Notes under the pieces: model-generated | Told to the model about the DNA's origin: nothing | The model's input: only the letters and a program-made list of their open reading frames with translations | The model's database searches: none | Shown here: positions 43,407 through 51,833 of the stretch, piece after piece | Position numbering within the stretch: position 1 is the first letter of the stretch | Layout of the letters: every line of letters starts with the position of its first letter | Translations under genes and position numbers: made by a program | Source of the DNA: REEB95 sp963785735 | GTDB lineage: Bacteria > Pseudomonadota > Alphaproteobacteria > ATCC43930 > CGMCC-115725 | DNA length: 64,000 nt | Direction: 5' to 3' | NCBI GenBank assembly: GCA_963785735.1 | Contig: CAWAWJ010000001.1 | Location: 62,001-126,000 of the forward strand

Positions 43407-46400
43407 ATGCGCCGCATGCCGCCGGGACCGATGCTCGCCGCAATCTGGTTCGTCCTCTGCGGCGTCTATTTGCTGCGCGTGCTCGGCTGGGAAACCTTCA
43501 CCGATCTCACGCCGCTCGACCAACTCCTCTACGTGGCGCTGGCGGTGCTGCCGGTGCCGGTCTTCTGGGGCGCGGCCCTCATGCGGCGGCGCGCGCGGGA
43601 ATTTTCCGCCGTGTCGGCGAAGCTGGTCGATCAGCTCGACCGGCTCTACACCCCCTCGGAGGAGCGCGACCGCCGCGCGCAAGAAGCGCTGCTGGCGCTG
43701 CGCCGCCAGGCCGAGGAGCTGGCCGGCGCGGTCGACAGCACGGTGAAGCGCATCGAGAGCTCGGCTGAAGGGCTGGGCGCGCGCTTGACCGACAGCATGA
43801 AGGCCGTCACGGCGGCGATGGAGCGGGCGGAATGGGCGCGCAGCGACCTCGAAGGCGCGATCGGCCCCTTGAACCGCCTGGTCGAAACCCTGAGCGCCGA
43901 AAGCGCCGCCATCACCCGCGCCGTGGGCCGCGACATGGACGAGGCGAGCGGGCGGCTCGCCGGGCATGTCGAGGACGTGGAAAAGGCGGTCGACCGCGCG
44001 CTTGCGACGGCGGGCGAGCGCGGCCAGAAGCGCACGGCCGAGATCGAGCACAACCTCGCCCAGGCGATCGAGCGCGCGGGCGACCGCGCCGCTTCCGAGT
44101 TCGAGCGCGTGAGCGAGCGCCTCTCCCGCGGCATCGAGGCCGCGAGCTTGCGCATCGCCGCCGAGACCGAATTGTTCCGCAACTCGCTCGACCGCGCCAC
44201 CGACGGCGCCGTCAGCCGCTTTTCCGAACAGACTTCGGTGACGGAAAAGAAGCTCGCCGACGCCACGTCGCGTATCGAGGGTGCCACCGCGCAGATGACG
44301 GCGGCGGCCGAGCGCGGCCAGGCCCTCTTGAAGAGCGGCGCCGACAGCCTGGCCGAGGCGGCCACGGCGGCCATGGCCCGCACCGAGGACGTGGCGGTGA
44401 AGTTCCGCGAGGCGGCCAGCGGCGCCGAGGGGCTGGGCACCGCGCTCCTCGACAAGGCGCAGGAGCTGAACCAGGTGGCGGCGCAGAATCTGGCGCGGCT
44501 CAAGGAGGCGGGCGACGGCTTCACCGCCCAGGCCGGCTTGCTGACCGAGGCGGTGCGCCAGGGCAGCGCGCAGATCGACGAGATGGGCGAGAAGCTGCGC
44601 CAGCGCGCCGGCGATCTGACCTCGGCCAGCGCCAATGCGGCGGCCAATATCGAGAGCGTGGGCGAGACCTTCCGCAAGATCGGCGGCGAGGTGGCGGCGC
44701 AGGCGGCGGCGAGCGCCGACGACGTCAAATCGGCGATATCGGCGCTGGAGCAGAGCGGGCGCAACATCGCCGCCGCCTCGGTCGAGATCGAGCTGGCATC
44801 CGACCAGGCCAAGGCGAATATCGGCCGCGCCAGCGAAAGCATCGGCGAGGACACGCGGCGTCTCGCGAGCGCGGCCAGCGAGGCGGGGTCGAAGCTCGAC
44901 GAAAGCGGCGCCGCCATCCGCAAGCAGGTGGATTCGGTGCGCGAGGCCAACGACATGGCGGCGCAGCAGGTCTCGAAGCTGGGCGAGAGCTTCACCAAGG
45001 AGTTGAAGAATTTCAACGACACGCGCGAGGCGATAGGCGCCCAGGTGGCCGAAATCCGCGCGCGGTTGCAGCAGCACACCGAGGACCTGGCGCGCGCCAC
45101 CGAGCTCGCCATGAAAAACGCGTTTGGCGCCAGCGACGCCTTCCAGAGCCAGGCCGAGCGCATGAAGCAGGCCACCTCCGCCATGGGCGAGCAAGCGGAA
45201 ACCGTGGGCGCGGCGCTGTTGCGCCAGCTGGTCCAGATCAAGGAGGGAACCGACGGGCTCTCCGGTCTCGGCGAAAAGATCGGCGGCATCTTGCAGGCGG
45301 GCGTGACCGAGATGACCCTGGCGAGCGACCGCGCCGCCGGCCGCGCCGAGGAAGTGGCCCACACCTTCGCCGAGCAGGGCCGCATCCTGGCCCAGGTGAG
45401 CGAGCTCGCGACCGTGCATCTGGGCGCGAGCGGCGAGGCGATGCGCGCCCAGGCTAAAGAGGTGTCCGACGCCGTGGGCGAGGCCGAGCTGCGCATCGAG
45501 GAGCTCGGCGCCCGCTTCACCGAGCGCAGCGCCTCGGTGGTGGCGGCGGGCGAAACCGCCTCGATCAAGCTCGGGCAGGTGGGCGAGCAGTTCCGCGGCC
45601 AGGTGCTGGAGCTGGCGACGGCGATCGAGAGCACGGTCGAGCGGGTCGAGGCGGCGCGCGACACGCTCACCCAGCATTTCGTCTCGCTCGGCAACGCCAC
45701 CGGCGCGGTGGCGGCGCGGCTCCAGGAGATGGGCCACGCGGCGGAGGCCCAGCTCGCGACGCTCGCCGCCACCGGCACGGCGATGACCGACCGCGGCGAC
45801 GAGGCGGCGGAATCGATGCGCCGCCAGCTGCGCGATCTCAACGCCGCGCTCGACCAGACCACGGCGCGGCTCGACGGCGTGCGCGCGGCGCTTTCCGACC
45901 ACGCGGCGCAATTGAACGGCGCCACCGATCTGGCGGTCGAGCGCTTGCGCGACGTGATCGGCACCTATGACAACCAGGCGGGTGCGCTGGTCGCCGCCGC
46001 CGAGCGCATCAACACCACCGCCAAGCAGGCGACCAACCTCTTCGGCGAAGGGGCGACATCCCTGCTCCGCGCCGCCGACCAGGCGGCCGTCATGGCCCAG
46101 CAGGTGCAGGAGAAGTCGCTCGCCAACCAGCAGGAGACCTTCCTCAAGAACGCGACCTACATGATCGAGACGCTGCAATCGCTGGCGGTGGACATCACCC
46201 GCGCCCTCGACCAGCAGATACCGGAATCGATCTGGCGGCGGTTCCACGCGGGCGAGCGCGGCGTGTTCATCCGCCATCTGCTCCAGGCGCAGGAACGCGA
46301 GGCCAATATCGCGATCAAGAAGAAATTCGAGGAGGATCTGGTTTTCCGCGAGCACACGCTCCGCTATCTCGACCAGTTCGAGAATTTGCTGGCCCAGGCC

Positions 46401-46502
46401 CGCGCCTGCGACCACCTCGACGTGCTGGGCACCACCTTCATCACCGCCGACGTGGGCAAGCTCTATCTCATCATCGGCAACGCCGTCGGAAGGCTGAAAT
46501 AG
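43407..46502 (+). CDS. Large membrane-anchored coiled-coil protein, TipN-like
   Basis: The protein has 1031 residues: two N-terminal transmembrane helices (about 9-30 and 40-58), then about 850 residues of nearly uninterrupted Ala/Glu/Arg-rich coiled coil, then a conserved globular end of about 120 residues (MIETLQSLAVDITRALDQQIPESIWRRF..., ending DVGKLYLIIGNAVGRL). This layout and the C-terminal domain are those of TipN, the Caulobacter new-pole marker that orients division and flagellum placement. The short N-terminal hairpin would hold the coiled coil in the cytosol. It is monocistronic and is followed by a hairpin terminator. Confidence 0.75.
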   Translation: MRRMPPGPMLAAIWFVLCGVYLLRVLGWETFTDLTPLDQLLYVALAVLPVPVFWGAALMRRRAREFSAVSAKLVDQLDRLYTPSEERDRRAQEALLALRRQAEELAGAVDSTVKRIESSAEGLGARLTDSMKAVTAAMERAEWARSDLEGAIGPLNRLVETLSAESAAITRAVGRDMDEASGRLAGHVEDVEKAVDRALATAGERGQKRTAEIEHNLAQAIERAGDRAASEFERVSERLSRGIEAASLRIAAETELFRNSLDRATDGAVSRFSEQTSVTEKKLADATSRIEGATAQMTAAAERGQALLKSGADSLAEAATAAMARTEDVAVKFREAASGAEGLGTALLDKAQELNQVAAQNLARLKEAGDGFTAQAGLLTEAVRQGSAQIDEMGEKLRQRAGDLTSASANAAANIESVGETFRKIGGEVAAQAAASADDVKSAISALEQSGRNIAAASVEIELASDQAKANIGRASESIGEDTRRLASAASEAGSKLDESGAAIRKQVDSVREANDMAAQQVSKLGESFTKELKNFNDTREAIGAQVAEIRARLQQHTEDLARATELAMKNAFGASDAFQSQAERMKQATSAMGEQAETVGAALLRQLVQIKEGTDGLSGLGEKIGGILQAGVTEMTLASDRAAGRAEEVAHTFAEQGRILAQVSELATVHLGASGEAMRAQAKEVSDAVGEAELRIEELGARFTERSASVVAAGETASIKLGQVGEQFRGQVLELATAIESTVERVEAARDTLTQHFVSLGNATGAVAARLQEMGHAAEAQLATLAATGTAMTDRGDEAAESMRRQLRDLNAALDQTTARLDGVRAALSDHAAQLNGATDLAVERLRDVIGTYDNQAGALVAAAERINTTAKQATNLFGEGATSLLRAADQAAVMAQQVQEKSLANQQETFLKNATYMIETLQSLAVDITRALDQQIPESIWRRFHAGERGVFIRHLLQAQEREANIAIKKKFEEDLVFREHTLRYLDQFENLLAQARACDHLDVLGTTFITADVGKLYLIIGNAVGRLK

Positions 46503-46503
46503 C

Positions 46504-46533
46504 GGCGGGCGGCCCCGCGAGGGACCGCCCGCC
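46504..46533 (+). terminator. Hairpin after the TipN-like gene
   Basis: GGCGGGCGG / CCGCCCGCC (9 bp) with an inner CCC/GGG pairing, starting two bases past the stop, then ATCTTT. It may serve both the plus-strand gene and the convergent hsp20. Confidence 0.5.
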
Positions 46534-46556
46534 ATCTTTCCGTTCAGGCCGGAGCT

Positions 46557-47018
46557 TTAGGCCGCCTTGTTGTCGATCACCGCCGGGCCGGAGCCCTGCG
46601 CGATCTCGATCTTGCGCGGCTTCTTCTCCTCGGGCACTTCGCGCGTCAGATCGACGTGCAACAGGCCGTTATCGAGGGAAGCGCCCGCGACCTTGATGTG
46701 GTCGGCGAGCTGGAAGCGGCGCTCGAAAGCGCGGCGCGCGATGCCGCGGTGGAGATATTCGGCGTTCCGATCTTCGTCTTTCTTGGACTTGCCGGAGACC
46801 AGAAGCTCGTTCTCCTTGACCGTGACCTCGATGTCGTCGCGGCCGAAGCCCGCCACCGCCATGGTCAGGCGATAGGCGTTCTCGCCGGTCGCCTCGATAT
46901 TGTAGGGCGGGTAGGACTGCGCCGCGCCGTCAAAGCGCGTCGCCGCGTCGGCTAGGCGCAACAGCCGGTCGAAGCCGATGGTGGAACGGAAGAGCGGGGT
47001 GAAATCGAAACCATCCAT
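46557..47018 (-). CDS. Hsp20/alpha-crystallin small heat-shock protein (IbpA-like)
   Basis: The 153-residue product starts at ATG 47018 (MDGFDFTPLFRSTIGFDRL), typical of class A rhizobial-type IbpA. The alpha-crystallin domain spans about 38-130: YPPYNIEATGENAYRLTMAVAGF, DDIEVTVKENELLVSG, and AFERRFQLADHIKVAGASLDNGLL. A C-terminal KPRKIEI supplies the I-x-I anchor. The chaperone binds unfolding proteins at heat shock. The leader carries sigma32-like promoter elements and a ROSE-like thermometer, both described separately. Confidence 0.93.
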   Translation of the reverse strand: MDGFDFTPLFRSTIGFDRLLRLADAATRFDGAAQSYPPYNIEATGENAYRLTMAVAGFGRDDIEVTVKENELLVSGKSKKDEDRNAEYLHRGIARRAFERRFQLADHIKVAGASLDNGLLHVDLTREVPEEKKPRKIEIAQGSGPAVIDNKAA

Positions 47019-47076
47019 GTGACATCCTCCATGTGAGCAATGTTGAAGCCCGGGCCCCGCCGGGGGCGCCCGGACG
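47019..47076 (-). promoter_or_regulatory. ROSE-like RNA thermometer in the hsp20 5' leader
   Basis: The predicted leader of about 58 nt contains UUGCU (47036-47040) placed opposite AGGA (47025-47028) of the GGAGGA ribosome site, the hallmark pairing of alphaproteobacterial ROSE elements, with loop CACAUGG between. Upstream in the leader is a strong GC hairpin (CCGGGC/GCCCGG). Melting on heating would expose the ribosome site. Folding was judged by eye. Confidence 0.55.
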
Positions 47077-47082
47077 GCCATC

Positions 47083-47111
47083 ACATGGGAATGGGAAAAC
47101 CGCGCGTCAAG
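47083..47111 (-). promoter_or_regulatory. Sigma32-type heat-shock promoter candidate for hsp20
   Basis: On the minus strand CTTGAC (47106-47111) and CCCATGT (47083-47089) are separated by 16 bases, resembling the CTTG...CCCCAT-T pattern of RpoH promoters in alphaproteobacteria. The start would fall near 47076. Confidence 0.45.
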
Positions 47112-47150
47112 AACCGGGCGCGATAAATTACAAACGCCAATCCGGAAAAC

Positions 47151-47534
47151 TTATTTCTTCGCGGATTTCTGGGTTTTTTCGGCGGGCTTTTCGGCCTTGT
47201 CGGCCTTGGGCGCCTTGTCCGCCGGCTTGGCGGCGGGCTTGGCCGAGGCGGCCTTGGCGGGCGCCGCAGTCGCCTTGGCGGCGGGCCTGGTCCCGATCTC
47301 CTCGCCCGCCTTCAGGCCGAGGCCCTGGCCCTGGAAGCGCTTGTTGAAGCGCGCGAGCTGGCCGCCCTCGGCGAGCTTCTGCTGGCCGCCGGTCCAGGCG
47401 GGGTGGGAGCGGGAATCGATTTCGAGATTGAGCGTCTCGCCCGGCTTGCCGTAGGTCGAACGGGTCTTGTAGCTGGTGCCGTCGGTCATGACGACCGTGA
47501 TCTCGTGGTAATCCGGGTGGATTTTGTCTTTCAT
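47151..47534 (-). CDS. rpmE: Large ribosomal subunit protein bL31 with long Lys/Ala/Pro tail
   Basis: Residues 1-75 match the C-minus alphaproteobacterial L31 (MKDKIHPDYHEITVVMTDGTSY, KPGETLNLEIDSRSHPAWTGGQQ, GQLARFNKRFQG). The remaining about 50 residues are a low-complexity Ala/Lys/Pro tail (AKPADKAPKADKAEKP pattern) not needed for the fold. Related proteins usually end near 70-85 residues. The tail may bind rRNA. Codons stay in the same GC-rich style, so the extension seems genuine. Confidence 0.92.
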   Translation of the reverse strand: MKDKIHPDYHEITVVMTDGTSYKTRSTYGKPGETLNLEIDSRSHPAWTGGQQKLAEGGQLARFNKRFQGQGLGLKAGEEIGTRPAAKATAAPAKAASAKPAAKPADKAPKADKAEKPAEKTQKSAKK

Positions 47535-47653
47535 CGCGCGTCTCCAGGAAGGGGCGCTTTATAGCCCCCCGCCCGTCCTCATGCAACCGCCGCTTCCCGC
47601 AAGGCTTTGCCTTGCTTCCCCCGCCCGTGAATTGGGGGAGGGTCAGGGAGGGG

Positions 47654-48598
47654 TTAACGCTCGGTCAGCTTCAGTTCGATCCGGCGGTTCTTGGCATAGG
47701 CCGCGTCGCTCTTACCGGGATCGATCGGCGAATACTCGCCGAATCCCGCCGCCACCAAGCGGTTGGGCGGGATGCCCTGGTCGATCAGGAACCGCACCAC
47801 CGATTGGGCGCGGGCCGAGGAGAGCTCCCAATTCGAGGGATATTGCGATGTGGCGATAGGCCGCGTGTCGGTGTGGCCATCGACGCGCAGCACCCAATCG
47901 ATATCGGGCGGGATCTTGGCCGAAATGTCCTTCAAGGCCTTCGCCACGGAAGCGATCTGGGTCTTGGCGGCGGGAGTGAGATCGGCGTTGCCGACGTCGA
48001 ACAGCACGTCCGACTGGAAGACGAAACGGTCGCCGACGATGCGGATATCGGAGCGGTTGGCCAGGATCTGGCGCAGCTGGCCGAAGAATTCCGAACGGTA
48101 ACGCGCCAGCTCCTCGACCTTGGTCGCGAGCGCCTGGTTGAGCCGGTTGCCGAGATCGGCGATCTGGAGCTGATCCGCCTTGGTCTTCGCCTCCGAGGCG
48201 TCGAGCGCGGCCGCGATTTGCGCGAGCTCGCCGCGCAAGGCCAGGATCTGCGCGTTCAACTGGTCGATGGTCGTGCCCTTCGATGCCGATTCCTGCTGGG
48301 CGGCGTCGCGCGCCGCCTGGGTCTCCTGCAAATCGCCGTTGAGCTTCGAGAGGTTGAGCTTCAGATCAGCGTTGCTCGCCTTTTCCAGATTGAGGATTTC
48401 GGTGAGCTGATTGAGTTGTGCCGTGAGCTGTTTCAAGGCGGCGTCGCGGCCCGACAGCGCGTCGGTCAGATAGAACTGCCCGGCGGTGAAGACCAGCAGC
48501 ACGAAGACGATGACCATGACGAGCTGCGACAGCGCGTCGACGAAGCCGGGCCAGATGTTGATCGCGGAAGAGTGGCGGCGGCGGGCGAGATAAGGCAT
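47654..48598 (-). CDS. MotB-like peptidoglycan-binding OmpA-domain protein
   Basis: The 314-residue product has one N-terminal membrane helix (residues about 17-42) with an aspartate at its start (FVDALSQL, D21) as in MotB/TolR stators. A coiled coil at about 45-150 (LKQLTAQLNQLTEILNLEKA) follows, then an OmpA/MotB domain at about 190-314 with VDGHTDTRPI and NRRIELKL. It pairs with the MotA-like gene just upstream (21-bp spacing). No flagellar genes are near, so it is likely a dedicated proton-driven envelope motor. Known Zorya ZorAB pairs have a similar plan but lack the required zorC/D neighbours here. Confidence 0.82.
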   Translation of the reverse strand: MPYLARRRHSSAINIWPGFVDALSQLVMVIVFVLLVFTAGQFYLTDALSGRDAALKQLTAQLNQLTEILNLEKASNADLKLNLSKLNGDLQETQAARDAAQQESASKGTTIDQLNAQILALRGELAQIAAALDASEAKTKADQLQIADLGNRLNQALATKVEELARYRSEFFGQLRQILANRSDIRIVGDRFVFQSDVLFDVGNADLTPAAKTQIASVAKALKDISAKIPPDIDWVLRVDGHTDTRPIATSQYPSNWELSSARAQSVVRFLIDQGIPPNRLVAAGFGEYSPIDPGKSDAAYAKNRRIELKLTER

Positions 48599-48619
48599 GA
48601 GGCGGGACCCGGAATGACT

Positions 48620-49687
48620 CTAGCGGCGCGGGGCGGCGGTTTCCTTGGCGGAGGCGGCGATGGTGCGGGCGACCAGGCGGATCTCGTTGCGGATTTCCTG
48701 GACCGCCTGGCTGCGGTCTTGCGAGAGCGCGTCGGCCAGGCGCTGCAACACCGGCTTCATCTCGATCTGCTGCTCGGCGAGCTTGAGCATGAGATTCTGC
48801 CCGGTGCGCATCGCGTCGGTGAGGGCGGCGAGCTTTTCCGCGAGGCCCTGGACGTTGCCGGTGGCGGCGATGCGGCTTTCCTCGCCGCGCGCCAGGACCC
48901 GCTGCAAGTTCTCGAGGCTGTCCGCGGTCTGTTCGAGGAGCGCCTGGATATAGGCGGGCGCCGCCACCTCGGCCTGATCGAGCGCGCCGGTCGGCGCCGA
49001 CAGCCTGGTGTGGCCCGCGAGATATTCCTCGACCTCGTTGTAGAAGCGGCTTTGCGCGAGGCCCGCCTGGAGATCGAGAAAGCCCAGCACCAGCGAGCCC
49101 GCGAGGCCGAAGAGCGAGGCGCTGAACGCCGTGCTCATGCCGCCCAAGGGGGTTATGAGCCGCGATTTCAAATCGGCGAAGGCGCTCACCGGATCGCCCG
49201 CCCCGGAGGAAAGCCCGCCGATCACGCCCTTGACCGATTGCACCGTCTCCAAAAGGCCGTAGAAGGTGCCGAGCAGCCCCAAGAAGATCAAAAGCCCGAT
49301 CAGATAGCGCGAGGTCTCGCGCGATTCCTCGAGCCGGGAGCCGATGCCGTCCATCACCGAACGCAAGGACGCCGCCGAGAGCGCGGGCGCGCGGCCCGGG
49401 CTTTCCGCCATCACGCGCGCCACCGGCGCCAAGAGACGCGGCTTGTGCTTGGCCGCTTGCTCGGGATTGCGCTTTGCCTCGGCGAGCCAGCGCGCCTCGG
49501 GGCCGAGCCGCACGACCTGATGGAAGATGTAGACGATGCCCGCCGCCAGCACGCCCAGGATCACGCCGTTCACCAGCGGATTGCCGAGGAAATAGGGATA
49601 GAGCGATTGCCACAGCAAGGCCGCGACAACGGCCACCGATATGACGAGAACAGCCATCCGCAGCAGATAGCGAAAGGGATTATTCAA
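48620..49687 (-). CDS. MotA/TolQ/ExbB-like membrane protein
   Basis: The 355-residue product has membrane helices at about 9-30, 38-58, 128-150 and 190-215. The core LIGLLIFLGLLGTFYGLLETV and TPLGGMSTAFSASLFGLAGSLVLGFLD segments match the MotA/TolQ/ExbB proton-channel domain (TPLGGMSTAFSASLFGL is typical). A C-terminal helical tail of about 140 residues extends into the cytosol. It should form the stator with the MotB-like protein downstream. Downstream partners in the envelope are unknown. Confidence 0.82.
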   Translation of the reverse strand: MNNPFRYLLRMAVLVISVAVVAALLWQSLYPYFLGNPLVNGVILGVLAAGIVYIFHQVVRLGPEARWLAEAKRNPEQAAKHKPRLLAPVARVMAESPGRAPALSAASLRSVMDGIGSRLEESRETSRYLIGLLIFLGLLGTFYGLLETVQSVKGVIGGLSSGAGDPVSAFADLKSRLITPLGGMSTAFSASLFGLAGSLVLGFLDLQAGLAQSRFYNEVEEYLAGHTRLSAPTGALDQAEVAAPAYIQALLEQTADSLENLQRVLARGEESRIAATGNVQGLAEKLAALTDAMRTGQNLMLKLAEQQIEMKPVLQRLADALSQDRSQAVQEIRNEIRLVARTIAASAKETAAPRR

Positions 49688-49738
49688 CGGGCAGGGCCTC
49701 GCGAAACGGGGGTTTAAACGCTCTCCGCGCCCGGCGCT

Positions 49739-50794
49739 TTACGAGCCGAGCACCACCAAATCCACGCGGTCGAGGGAGCCCCCGCCCTCAACCCGGTTGC
49801 CCAGCGCGCGCACGTCGATCCGCGTGCTCGCAACCCCCCGCTGGATGAGATAGGCCCTGACCGCCACGGCGCGCGCCAAGGAGGTGCGGCGCGCTTCGAT
49901 GGCGTCGTCCGCGCCGGCGCCCGGCGCGCTGGCATAGGCCACAAGCTGGATGCGCTGGCCCGGCTGCGCGCCGAGCTTCTGCGCGACGCTGTCGAGCACC
50001 AAGCGGGCGTCGCCGCCGAGATCGGCCGCGCCCGGCGCGAAGCGCAGCGCATTGCCGCCGGATTTCGGGATGCCGGCCGGATCGGCCGGCTGCGCCGCCG
50101 GCGGAGTCGCGGCCAAGGCGGCGCCCGGTTCGGGATGCGTATCGGACGAGCCGAAGGTCGGCAGGAAGCGGCTGAAGCCCGAGGCCACCGGCGGCAGGGC
50201 CGCCACTTGCGGCATGCTGGGCGGGGCGGGCGGCGAGGGCGAAGGCAGCGGCGCGGGCGGCGTGGCGGCGGATGCCGTGGCGTTGCCGAGCGGCGGCTGC
50301 GCCGCCGCATCGGCCGGGCCTTGCGGCGCCGGGTTCGAGGGCGGAACGGTGGATGCCAAGGCCGGGGCTTGCGCGCCCGGAAGCGGGAGATGCAGCGCGA
50401 TGCGCGGGCCGGCTTCGGCGAGTTTCTCGCCGGCGGACGGCGGCAGGGCCGAGTAATCGATGGTCACGCTGCCGATGCGCTCGATGCGGTTGGCTTGCGC
50501 CACATGCATGACGGCCGGACGGCGGAGCACGATCTTTTGCCCGGTCCAGCTTTGATCGGCGGCCACGGCGCGCGGCGGATGGAGCACGAAGCGGTTGTCG
50601 GGAACCGTGGGCGCGGGACCGAGCCGGTCGAGCGCGCCCAGATCGACGACGACATTCGGCGAGCCGGCGCCGGCATAGGCGGATTGGGCGAAGGCCGGTG
50701 GCGGAGCCGAAACGGCGAGCGTGAGGGCGAGCGCCGCCGCCGCGGGACCCAACCCGCGCGGCGTGGCTCGTAGAATGGCGGCAAGTCCTCGCAT
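49739..50794 (-). CDS. Exported OmpA-domain protein with Pro-rich linker
   Basis: The 351-residue product has a signal peptide (residues about 18-36, AAALALTLAVSAPPPAFA). A unique region (37-150) is followed by a Pro/Ala-rich linker (about 150-235) and a C-terminal OmpA-like peptidoglycan-binding domain (about 245-351: LRFAPGAADLGGDARLVLDSV..., RRTSLARAVAVRAYLIQRGV, RVDLVVLG). It lies 51 bp before the MotA-like gene in the same direction, so three peptidoglycan-linked genes probably form an operon. It is upstream of and separate from suhB by 223 bp. Confidence 0.78.
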   Translation of the reverse strand: MRGLAAILRATPRGLGPAAAALALTLAVSAPPPAFAQSAYAGAGSPNVVVDLGALDRLGPAPTVPDNRFVLHPPRAVAADQSWTGQKIVLRRPAVMHVAQANRIERIGSVTIDYSALPPSAGEKLAEAGPRIALHLPLPGAQAPALASTVPPSNPAPQGPADAAAQPPLGNATASAATPPAPLPSPSPPAPPSMPQVAALPPVASGFSRFLPTFGSSDTHPEPGAALAATPPAAQPADPAGIPKSGGNALRFAPGAADLGGDARLVLDSVAQKLGAQPGQRIQLVAYASAPGAGADDAIEARRTSLARAVAVRAYLIQRGVASTRIDVRALGNRVEGGGSLDRVDLVVLGS

Positions 50795-51017
50795 GGCTTG
50801 CGGCTTTCCGTCCTGTTTGCTGTCGCCTCCCCCGCTTTTTGTTTGCGGCTGCGGGGACTATCGAAAGCCTAGCGCAAGACCCGGGCCCCCGCCACTGTCA
50901 CATGAAGGATTTTCGCGAGTCTTCCCCAGCTTCCACCGCCGCCGAAAAAACCGTTTTGGCGGGAACATTACGGGTCCGAAAAATTTTCAGGACGGTCGGC
51001 CGGGAACGCGCGCGAGC

Positions 51018-51818
51018 TCAACCCGGAGCGGCGCCATTCAACATCTTGCGTAGTTTTTCGTGCAACTCACTATTGGCGGCGATGATGCCGTCGGCGGCCA
51101 GCGTGTCCTGGCCGCCGGCGAGATCGGTGACATAGCCGCCGGCCTCGCGCACCAGCAACACCCCGGCGGCGATGTCCCAGGGCTTGAGGCCGAATTCCCA
51201 GAAGCCGTCGAACCGCCCGGCGGCGACATAAGCGAGGTCGAGCGAGGCGACACCCCAGCGCCGTACGCCGCTGGTTGCGTTCATGACCGGCGAAAGCGTA
51301 CGTACGTATTTTGCGTGGTCACCGTGACCGCGAAAGGGTATCCCCGTTGCTATCAGCGAGTCGGGCAAGTCGCGCCTTGCCGACACACGCAGGCGGCGGT
51401 CGTTCACATACGCACCCAAGCCCTTCTCGGCCCAGAACAATTCGTTCTTGATCGGGTCGAGCACCAGGCCCGCGATGAGCTTGCCTTCGCGTTCGAGCGC
51501 GATCGAGATCGCCCAATGCGGCAGGCCGTGGAGAAAATTGGTGGTGCCGTCGAGCGGATCGATGATGAAGCGGTGGGCCTCGTCCTTGCCCTTGATCGCG
51601 CCGCCTTCCTCCAACAGGAACCCGTAGCCGGGCCGCGCCTTTTCAAGCTCGCGCTTGAGCACGCTCTCGGCCTTGAGATCGGCCGAGGAGACGAATTCGC
51701 CCGGCCCCTTGACCGAGACCTGGAGTTGCTCGACCTCGCCGAAATCGCGGATCAGCCCCTTGGCCGCCTTGCGCGCGGCGGCGGCCATGACATTGAGGAG
51801 CGCGGATCGGTTGGCCAT
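51018..51818 (-). CDS. suhB: Inositol-1-monophosphatase
   Basis: The 266-residue enzyme has the FIG superfamily motifs: LLEEGG, DPLDGTTNFLHGLPHWAIS (metal site 1) and GLKPWDIAAGVLLVREAGG (metal site 2). It dephosphorylates inositol phosphates and in proteobacteria also aids transcription antitermination. It follows efp by 15 bp on the same strand, a common alphaproteobacterial pair. Confidence 0.92.
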   Translation of the reverse strand: MANRSALLNVMAAAARKAAKGLIRDFGEVEQLQVSVKGPGEFVSSADLKAESVLKRELEKARPGYGFLLEEGGAIKGKDEAHRFIIDPLDGTTNFLHGLPHWAISIALEREGKLIAGLVLDPIKNELFWAEKGLGAYVNDRRLRVSARRDLPDSLIATGIPFRGHGDHAKYVRTLSPVMNATSGVRRWGVASLDLAYVAAGRFDGFWEFGLKPWDIAAGVLLVREAGGYVTDLAGGQDTLAADGIIAANSELHEKLRKMLNGAAPG

Positions 51819-51833
51819 GGGCCGCGCCTTTCC

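Noticed and set aside
47654..49687. ZorA/ZorB of a Zorya anti-phage system
   Set aside because: The MotA/MotB-like plan is similar, but the neighbours are an OmpA-domain protein and rpmE, with no ZorC, ZorD or ZorE-type genes.
50937..50961. Terminator for suhB (CCGCCgAAAA/TTTTGGCGG hairpin)
   Set aside because: The stem is A/T-rich inside with no following T tract on the minus strand, and it may be part of the OmpA gene's leader. Not strong enough to list.
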